From: Acidobacteriota bacterium | GTDB lineage: Bacteria; Acidobacteriota; Terriglobia; Terriglobales; Acidobacteriaceae | Assembly: GCA_021819255.1 (NCBI GenBank) | Contig: JAKART010000039.1 | Span: 1 to 10,765 of the forward strand | Direction: 5' to 3' | DNA length: 10,765 nucleotides | Shown here: positions 5,577-10,765 of the stretch, piece by piece | How the letters are laid out: each line of letters starts with the position of its first letter | How positions within the stretch are numbered: the stretch's first letter is position 1 | Made by a program: the position numbers and the translations under genes | Notes under the pieces: model-generated | Told to the model about the DNA's origin: nothing | The model's input: only the letters and a program-made list of their open reading frames with translations | The model's database searches: none

Positions 5577-6998
5577 GGAAGCATCGCGAGCCAGTCGCAA
5601 GCCGCTGAACTGCCAACGGGTGGAGGGCGAAAAGAAGTTGCGGTAGGTAGCACGGATGTGCGCCTCGGGAGTGACGCAGGAGCCGCCGCGGAGAACCATC
5701 TGGGAGCTCATGAACTTGCCGTTGTACTCCCCCAGAGCTCCGGGCAGAGGTCTGTAACCGGGATAGCCGGTGTAGGGCGATTGGGTCCACTCCCAGACAT
5801 CGCCAAAGAGCTGTTGGGGCTCGCTGAGGCTGAAGGAAGCGGGTTGGGGATGAAGCTGCCCGGATTCGATGAAGTTGTGGGGGCTCCCTCCTGAGTCTGC
5901 CGCCTCCCTTGCCGAGGTTCTGCCCTGGCGGTTAGGGCCTTCTTCTACCCCGGACGCGACGTACTCCCACTCGAACTCGGTGGGTAGGCGATAGCCGGAC
6001 CAGCGGGCAAAGGCATCCGCCTCAAAGTAGCTGAGGTGACATACCGGAGTCTCCGAGAGCTGGCCCAGAGGAAGAAGACCACGCAGGGTGAAGACGCTCC
6101 ATCCGGAGGGCGTGGAGGAGTCCCGCACCCAGTAGAGGGGGGCCTGCCAGGCGTTGGTCTGGACAGCGTCCCAGCCCTCGGAGAGCCAGAGTTCGGGACG
6201 GGCATAGCCGTCGTCTTCGATAAAGGCGAGATATTCAGCGCAGGTGACCTCGCGTGAGGCCAGATGAAAGGGCGCCAGGTACACGCAGTGACGGGGGGTC
6301 TCATTGTCAAAGACAAAGGCGTGAAGCTCATGCGGGTCGAGATTGGCTCCGATCTCCACGATGCCGGGGCGGAGTGACGACCCCGGGGTGAAGCTGAGCC
6401 AAAGCAACGGCGGGGCCATGGCTTCGGCGAGACCAGCGCCGCTGAGACCGCGGTCGGCGGATTCGGAGCGGTGGCGAGCGGTGGCGTAGGCCGGGTGCAG
6501 CGGGTTGGTGAAGAAAGCGTGCTTGATGTCGGTAGCTGCCAACTCCAGGTGCTGCTGTTCATGCTCGATGCCCAGGACGATGCGGCGCTGGGACTCGTCA
6601 TCCGGGATACAGCAGAGCAGGCGCTCGATCGCGGCATCCACATGGCGGCGATAGGCCAGGATCTGCTCCAGGGAGGGCCGGGAGAAGGAGGAGCGCAGCT
6701 TCTTCTCCGGCATCTCTCCCAGGGCGCGGTAATAGGAGTTGAACAGAGAGCGGAAGCGGGGATCAAAGGGCTGGTAACCGGCAACAAACTCGCAGAGGAC
6801 AAAAGCTTCAAAAAACCAGGTGGTGTGGGCCAGATGCCACTTGACTGGAGAGGCCTCAGAGCAGGATTGCACCATCATGTCTTCCGGGGACAGAGGAGCG
6901 GTGAAGCGGAGGGTAGCCTCGCGCACGGAGCGGAAGCGGTCAAGCAGCGCGGCAGTGCGGGCGTTCTGGGCGGAGGGATGCATCGGCGGGGTACGCAT
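5574..6998 (-). CDS. egtB: ergothioneine biosynthesis sulfoxide synthase EgtB
   Basis: EgtB is a non-haem iron enzyme that joins hercynine to a thiol substrate (gamma-glutamylcysteine or cysteine) with oxygen, forming the C-S bond and sulfoxide of ergothioneine synthesis. The N-terminal DinB-like domain has the iron ligands: His58 in VKWHLAHTTWFFE, and His146 and His150 in EHEQQHLEL. NSYYRALGEMP (Tyr89-Tyr90) matches the tyrosine pair reported for the Chloracidobacterium enzyme. The C-terminal formylglycine-generating-enzyme-like domain shows ETPVCHLSYFEADAFARW, RLPTEFEWEYVASG, DVWEWTQSPY, LRGGSC and GLRLARDAS. ATG 6998 (474 residues) is chosen because AGGAG lies 7 bases upstream; an in-frame ATG at 7073 would add 25 residues and lacks such a site. 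The stop TAG falls on the edge of the MITE-like element. egtD follows 207 bases downstream. Confidence 0.95.
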   Translation of the reverse strand: MRTPPMHPSAQNARTAALLDRFRSVREATLRFTAPLSPEDMMVQSCSEASPVKWHLAHTTWFFEAFVLCEFVAGYQPFDPRFRSLFNSYYRALGEMPEKKLRSSFSRPSLEQILAYRRHVDAAIERLLCCIPDDESQRRIVLGIEHEQQHLELAATDIKHAFFTNPLHPAYATARHRSESADRGLSGAGLAEAMAPPLLWLSFTPGSSLRPGIVEIGANLDPHELHAFVFDNETPRHCVYLAPFHLASREVTCAEYLAFIEDDGYARPELWLSEGWDAVQTNAWQAPLYWVRDSSTPSGWSVFTLRGLLPLGQLSETPVCHLSYFEADAFARWSGYRLPTEFEWEYVASGVEEGPNRQGRTSAREAADSGGSPHNFIESGQLHPQPASFSLSEPQQLFGDVWEWTQSPYTGYPGYRPLPGALGEYNGKFMSSQMVLRGGSCVTPEAHIRATYRNFFSPSTRWQFSGLRLARDAS

Positions 6999-7441
6999 AG
7001 ATTGGCTCCTGTTCCGGTTGAATACTTCTTCCACGCGATGCGGCGCGGGCGGGAGCGCTTCAGAAAGAGCCAACTCTCCCAGAGCTGAGATGCTGGGCGA
7101 GCGTGGCCTCGTTGCAATGGCGGCAGCGCCGGAGCGCGGCGATCAGCGTGTACGGAGATGCGACAAGATGGTGCGTTGGAACTTCCAAGGAGGTGGTGAG
7201 CCGAAATTCGAAGGAGACACAGCCAGAGCTCTACCTGGTTCGAAGATCGAGTTCAGGAGATCGATAGCGTGGGCAACCATGGCGGAGCCGTTGGAGTCGC
7301 TCAGGAAGGGTTGCTCTCCGATTCCAGTTTACTGAACGCTGCCGGGAGCGAGTGAGAATTTTTGACGCCACATGCGTCTTCTGCGCGGCGATGCCGTCTT
7401 TGAAGTTATAGAAGCCGGATCGGTGGGAGAAGGAGCTTGTG
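6999..7441. other. divergent intergenic region between egtB and DUF5666 gene
   Basis: About 440 bases separate two divergent genes, so promoters for both should lie here, but I cannot identify a convincing -10/-35 pair on either strand. A perfect palindrome TTGGAA-C-TTCCAA occupies 7176-7188. The plus strand is open from ATG 7090 to 7335 (81 codons); the translation (MLGERGLVAMAAAPERG...) has no recognisable motif or good ribosome binding site and is not called. A strong purine run GGGAGAAGGAG at 7425-7435 is the ribosome binding site of the DUF5666 gene. Confidence 0.5.
7004..7010 (-). promoter_or_regulatory. ribosome binding site deciding the egtB start
   Basis: On the minus strand AGGAGCC lies just upstream of ATG 6998, with AGGAG (7006-7010) 7 bases from the start codon. 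This supports the shorter egtB reading over the ATG at 7073. Confidence 0.6.
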
Positions 7442-8206
7442 ATGCGCTGTGCGGTGAGAGATGTGTTTGTGGGGATTTTGGCAATTGGCCTGGCGGCGGG
7501 ACCAGGCGCCAGGGCGCAGGGCGGCGGGCAGGGATCGTACCGTGGCCGCGGCCCGTTTGCCGGGATGCAGCGCGAGCGTGGGGAGGTGACGGCGATCAAC
7601 GGCGACACGCTGACCGTGACGACGGATGAGGGAAGCGCCATCCAGGTGGTCACCACCGCAAATACCCGAGTGATGAAGGGGCGCGGGGAGATGATGAAGG
7701 TGGCCGACCTCAAAGCCGGCGATGGAGTGATGGCGGCCGGGATGCTGGATGCCTCCACGCATACGCTTCATGCCGCAGTTTTGTTTGTTGTGGATGCGGC
7801 CCAGATGCAGGCCATGAAGGAAAACCTGGGCAAGACGTACATTGTGGGGCGGGTGACGGCCGTGGATCTGGACAACGCGCGGATGACGGTGGAGCGAACG
7901 GACCATGTGTCACAGACGATCGGGTTCGATGAGACGACCTCCTTCCGCAGGGGTGGCCGGATGATGGGAGGGATGTTCGAAGCCGGGCCGGGCGGAGCCG
8001 GTTCAGGCCGATCGGGTGCGGCAACTCCCGAGCCGGGAGGCGATAGCATCACGCTGGCCGATATCAAGGCGGGCGAGATGGTGAGGGGAACAGGCTCGGT
8101 CAAGAATGGAATCTTTGTGCCAACGGAGCTGGTGGTCATGGAGCGTGGACGACGCAGAGAGGGAGGCGGAGCCATGGGTGGAAGCGCTGGGCCGGTTCCG
8201 CAATAA
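7442..8206 (+). CDS. secreted DUF5666 domain protein
   Basis: The product is 254 residues with a Sec signal peptide (MRCAVRDVFVGILAIGLAAG..., likely cleavage after ARA at residue 25). Two copies of the DUF5666-type beta-barrel follow. The first is RGEVTAINGDTLTVTTDEGSA with VADLKAGDGVMAAGMLD. The second is VGRVTAVDLDNARMTVERTD with ITLADIKAGEMVRGTGSVKNG. A Gly/Arg/Met-rich linker (RRGGRMMGGMFEAGPGGAG) splits the second copy, and the C-terminus is glycine-rich. Function is unknown; the domain is common in secreted or envelope proteins of acidobacteria. AAGGAG at 7430-7435 is 6 bases from ATG 7442, which is preferred over the adjacent GTG at 7439. It is followed by a TonB-dependent receptor 141 bases downstream on the same strand, so a shared envelope role is plausible but unproven. 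Confidence 0.85.
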   Translation: MRCAVRDVFVGILAIGLAAGPGARAQGGGQGSYRGRGPFAGMQRERGEVTAINGDTLTVTTDEGSAIQVVTTANTRVMKGRGEMMKVADLKAGDGVMAAGMLDASTHTLHAAVLFVVDAAQMQAMKENLGKTYIVGRVTAVDLDNARMTVERTDHVSQTIGFDETTSFRRGGRMMGGMFEAGPGGAGSGRSGAATPEPGGDSITLADIKAGEMVRGTGSVKNGIFVPTELVVMERGRRREGGGAMGGSAGPVPQ

Positions 8207-8347
8207 GGCCGGCTACAGGTTGCCAAGCTCCCTTAAAGAGAACGAAGGACAACTGGGTGCGCAGTGCAGATCAGGTAAAGAGACATTCCATCCTCGGTGA
8301 GCTGCTGGCGGATCAGACACGATCCGCAAGCGGAAGGAGACGTCTAC
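8207..8347 (+). promoter_or_regulatory. leader of TonB receptor gene with RBS-proximal hairpin
   Basis: GCGGATC (8308-8314) and GATCCGC (8321-8327) form a perfect 7-bp stem around AGACAC, ending 5 bases before the Shine-Dalgarno GGAAGGAGA (8332-8340). The Shine-Dalgarno is 7 bases from GTG 8348 and fixes that start. No T-run follows the stem, so it is not a terminator. A role in translation control or as an operator is possible. Confidence 0.4.
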
Positions 8348-10765
8348 GTGGAGGCGTGCAAGATCAAAGCGACCGCCAGTGCAGCGATGGGGCTAGCGGT
8401 GAGCATCATGGGGTTGCTGCTGCATGGCGCCGTACTTCTGGCCCAGCGCCCGGCTGCCCAGAGCACGGCTGCCCAGAGCCCGGCCGTTCCGGGCTCGGCA
8501 GCGCCCGGGCGCGCCGTCCTCCAGCGCAGCTCTGCGCAGCTGGGCTCTGGGCAGCTCAGCTCTGCGGCGTCACGCAGCGCGGAGCCGGCGCCGCTCCAGG
8601 GCGTGCCCGCAAACGAAGCTGCCGGCGGAGCCTCTTTCCCTGAGGACGGCAATCAGGGTGGGACCATTCAAGGCCGGGTGGTCGCTGGAGCCGTGGCCAA
8701 GGGCAGAGGAGTTCCCCTCCCCGGGGTCGCGATGACAGCGACCAACACGCTGACCGGACGGAAGTATGCCACCACCACGGACATCGATGGCAAGTACGCG
8801 ATGGCGATTCCGCGCAATGGGCGGTACGTAGTACGGGCCGAGCTGATGGGCTTCGCCACAGCCACGCAGGAGGTGGTGCTGAACGGATTGGAGGCTCAGG
8901 CGGCAAAACAGGGAATCAGAGTTCTGCCCACGGCGACCGATTTTGGCTTGCAACTGGCGAGCCAGGTGGAAGAGGCGGCCAGGCGAGAGGAACCGAACAG
9001 TAGCCGCAGTGCCGGATCTGGAACCCAGGGGCTCAACCTGAGCTTGAGCAGCGAAGGCGGGCTGGATGCCACCATGGGCGAGCAGAATGCGGGTGTGGCT
9101 CTTCCAACCATGCTGGGAGCGGGCGATGAGGCGGAGGATTCCGTGACGGTGAATGGCGTTGCCGGCGCGACCAACGGGTTGGCGAATCTCAGCGAAGAGG
9201 AGATTCAGCAACGTATTCAGAACGCCATTGCGCAAGCTCGCGCCAGTGGCATGCTGCCGGCGGGAGGAAATCCCGCCACTGTGGCTGCCGGGGCGCTGGG
9301 CGGCATGATGGGCGGACCCGGCTTCAGGAGCGGACCTGGAGGCGCCGGCGGGAGGCCGGGAGGCTTTGGCGGCTTCGGCGGCTTTGGCGGCTTCGGCCGG
9401 GGAGGATTCCGGAACTTCAATCCAGCGCAGCCGCATGGAAGCATCTTCTATCAGACCAGTAATGCGGCGCTTAACTCGGCCCAGTGGTCCCCTGATCTTC
9501 AGCCACAGACCAAGCCTTCCTCCTACACCAACAACTTTGGCGTGACGCTGGCCGGGTCGCCGTATATTCCAGGGTTGATCAAGCCGAATATCAGCCAGTT
9601 CATGTTTTTGAATGTGACGGGACAGAAGAATCTGAACGCCTTCCTGGGCGGACCATCGCGGGTTCCCACGGCGCTGGAGCGCCAGGGAAACTTCTCCCAG
9701 TCGACCCAGGTAGTCAACGGCGTGACGGTGCCGGTGGAGATCTACGATCCGAAGACCGGCCTGCTGATTACGGGCAATAATCTGGCCAACGCGACCACGC
9801 CCATGTCCGCTCCGGCGCTGGCGCTGTTGCAGTACTACCCGGCGCCGAATATCCCAACCAATGCGGAAGGATATAACTACGAGACGATCTCCAACGAGGG
9901 CAACAACCAGATTGCGATCAACACCCGCTATGTGCGCACGGTGGGGGGCACGGGCGGTTCGCCCTTTGCCTTCTTCGGGCGGAGGAACTCGAACCTGCCT
10001 CCATCGCTCAGGCAGAACATCAACATCGCCTATCACTACTCGCACTCGGCCAGCGATCTGCGCAACATCTTTCTTCCTCTGGGAGGAACGACGGCGACCG
10101 ACGGCAACCTCCTGAGCGCGGGATACACGTTAGGGTATGGGCGGTTCACCAACCACGCCACGGTGACCTGGAACCGGTTGAACACGCAGACCCAGAATTA
10201 CTTTACGAACACCTCCAATGATCCCTCCACGACGGTGGGCCTGACGATTCCAAATGCGGGCGGTGGGCTGACGGCGACAAAGTTCTATAACGGTCTGCCG
10301 ACGCTGAACATCTCCAACTTTGCCACGCTCTCCAATACCACGCCGACTCTGTTGACGAACCAGGCCATCAGCATCTCCTACTTTGCGGCCTATCGTCATA
10401 GCAAACACAATCTGCGTATGGGATTTGACGTTCGGTGGGTACAGGCGAACGAGATCGGCAGCAGGGATCCGCTGGGGCAGTTTACTTTTTCGGGTTACGC
10501 GACCGAAAGCCCGGCCGACCAGACCCGGGGAAGCCGGGCGACGACCGGTTCGGGGTTTGCCGATTTTCTGCTGGGACTTCCGCAGAGTACGGCGATTGAG
10601 TCGCTGCTCAACAAGATCTATCTGCGCGAGAACGTTTTCGACTGGTTCGCTACGGACGACTTCCGGGTAGCCTCCAATTTGACGTTGAACTACGGGGTGC
10701 GATACGAGTATTTTGCGCCCTATACCGAGAAGAACAACCGGATCGTCAACCTGGATCACAATGCG
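8348..10765 (+). CDS. Oar-like TonB-dependent receptor, partial (3' end beyond window)
   Basis: The frame is open from GTG 8348 to the window edge, giving 806 residues of what is normally a protein of over 1000. The N-terminus is a signal peptide (basic MEACKIK, hydrophobic stretch to about residue 32, cleavage near LLA-Q), then an Ala/Gln/Ser/Pro-rich linker. Residues about 106-180 are a carboxypeptidase-regulatory-like domain (GTIQGRVV, LPGVAMTATNTLTGRKYATTTDIDGKYAMAIPRNGRYVVRAE). A plug-like region follows, interrupted by a Gly-Phe stretch at about 339-355. Then come strings typical of acidobacterial receptors: HGSIFYQTSNAALNSAQWS, RVPTALERQGNFSQ, IYDPKTG, ALALLQYYPAPNIPTN, GFADFLLGLPQST and LNYGVRYEYFAPY, with many aromatic-rich barrel strands. 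It should import large or scarce substrates across the outer membrane with TonB-ExbBD energy. The substrate cannot be told from sequence. Confidence 0.9.
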   Translation, partial: MEACKIKATASAAMGLAVSIMGLLLHGAVLLAQRPAAQSTAAQSPAVPGSAAPGRAVLQRSSAQLGSGQLSSAASRSAEPAPLQGVPANEAAGGASFPEDGNQGGTIQGRVVAGAVAKGRGVPLPGVAMTATNTLTGRKYATTTDIDGKYAMAIPRNGRYVVRAELMGFATATQEVVLNGLEAQAAKQGIRVLPTATDFGLQLASQVEEAARREEPNSSRSAGSGTQGLNLSLSSEGGLDATMGEQNAGVALPTMLGAGDEAEDSVTVNGVAGATNGLANLSEEEIQQRIQNAIAQARASGMLPAGGNPATVAAGALGGMMGGPGFRSGPGGAGGRPGGFGGFGGFGGFGRGGFRNFNPAQPHGSIFYQTSNAALNSAQWSPDLQPQTKPSSYTNNFGVTLAGSPYIPGLIKPNISQFMFLNVTGQKNLNAFLGGPSRVPTALERQGNFSQSTQVVNGVTVPVEIYDPKTGLLITGNNLANATTPMSAPALALLQYYPAPNIPTNAEGYNYETISNEGNNQIAINTRYVRTVGGTGGSPFAFFGRRNSNLPPSLRQNINIAYHYSHSASDLRNIFLPLGGTTATDGNLLSAGYTLGYGRFTNHATVTWNRLNTQTQNYFTNTSNDPSTTVGLTIPNAGGGLTATKFYNGLPTLNISNFATLSNTTPTLLTNQAISISYFAAYRHSKHNLRMGFDVRWVQANEIGSRDPLGQFTFSGYATESPADQTRGSRATTGSGFADFLLGLPQSTAIESLLNKIYLRENVFDWFATDDFRVASNLTLNYGVRYEYFAPYTEKNNRIVNLDHNA
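8451..8480. repeat. 15-bp direct repeat in receptor linker
   Basis: CGGCTGCCCAGAGCA (8451-8465) is followed at once by CGGCTGCCCAGAGCC (8466-8480), 14 of 15 identical. They encode AAQST and AAQSP in the low-complexity linker after the signal peptide. GCTCTG/CAGCTC-rich sequence continues to about 8570 without a regular period. Confidence 0.6.
9362..9397. repeat. Gly-Phe coding tandem repeat in TonB receptor
   Basis: Four 9-bp units, GGCTTTGGC and GGCTTCGGC alternating, equal two perfect copies of an 18-bp unit. They encode (GFG)4 inside a Gly-rich stretch running from GGMMGGPGFRSG to GRGGFRNF at about residues 318-358. The in-frame unit allows length variation without frameshift. Confidence 0.8.

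Noticed and set aside
5368..5653. Short minus-strand frames running through the MITE-like element
   Set aside because: They arise from the palindromic element and its flanks; no ribosome binding site or conserved domain is apparent.
5945..6811. 288-codon minus-strand frame inside egtB
   Set aside because: Out-of-frame shadow of EgtB; Pro/Ser/Arg-rich with no family features.
7178..7184. GGAACTT as an ECF sigma-factor -35 box
   Set aside because: No fitting -10 element at the usual distance; the bases are better seen as part of the TTGGAA-C-TTCCAA palindrome.
7090..7335. 81-codon open frame in the divergent intergenic region
   Set aside because: No recognisable motif and no good ribosome binding site before ATG 7090; the frame is simply the continuation of one opposite egtB.
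7362..7412. TTGACG (7362) and TATAGA (7407) as a sigma-70 promoter for the DUF5666 gene
   Set aside because: The spacing is about 39 bases, far from the 16-18 needed, and neither box has a partner at the right distance.
8570..10045. 491-codon open frame on the minus strand opposite the TonB receptor
   Set aside because: Shadow of the receptor gene. The translation is His/Arg/Gly-rich and shows no domain, while the plus strand gives a clear receptor.
1..10765. CRISPR array, tRNA or rRNA genes, integrase or complete insertion sequence
   Set aside because: No regularly spaced direct repeats, cloverleaf-like segments, rRNA stretches or transposase/integrase motifs were seen on either strand.

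Overview
This window reads as a GC-rich bacterial chromosome segment, most likely from an acidobacterium of the Terriglobia type. The main clues are a large Oar-like TonB-dependent receptor with a carboxypeptidase-regulatory-like N-terminus and lineage-typical strings such as HGSIFY and RVPTALERQGNFSQ, a secreted DUF5666 protein, a MoeA with the variant motif FDRATRDGYA, and an EgtB with the paired-tyrosine (SYYRALG) motif known from Chloracidobacterium. The assignment rests on recognising these proteins and not on a database search.

Layout, left to right. (1) Positions 14-2007, plus strand: queC (7-deazaguanine / queuosine precursor synthesis), then a secreted TPR protein with an N-terminal beta-sandwich domain. 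(2) Positions 2008-4090, plus strand: a molybdenum-cofactor pair, moeA and moaC. moeA is preceded by a 165-base leader with three possible hairpins and probably starts at a TTG that follows a strong ribosome binding site. (3) Positions 4185-6998, minus strand: an ergothioneine pair, egtB then egtD, convergent with moaC. (4) Positions 6999-7441: a divergent intergenic region with no convincing gene. (5) Positions 7442 to the window end, plus strand: a secreted DUF5666 protein and an Oar-like TonB-dependent receptor starting at GTG 8348. The receptor runs off the right edge after 806 codons.

The most notable non-genic feature is a 116-bp element at 5461-5576. It has perfect 17-bp terminal inverted repeats bounded by TA, an internally palindromic core and about 52% GC, lower than the surrounding genes. 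It has the form of a miniature inverted-repeat transposable element (MITE) of the TA-inserting (IS630/Tc1-mariner) type. It sits between egtB and egtD, and its outermost bases supply the TAG stop codon of egtB; the reconstructed empty site would read TAA in the same place.

Together the genes are mostly housekeeping cofactor and tRNA-modification functions (QueC, MoeA, MoaC, EgtB, EgtD), with envelope genes (TPR protein, DUF5666, TonB receptor) between and beside them. No complete new defence or mobile system is visible. The points of interest are the MITE at the stop codon, the structured moeA leader, a 12-bp coding minisatellite in egtD and the type of EgtB active site.
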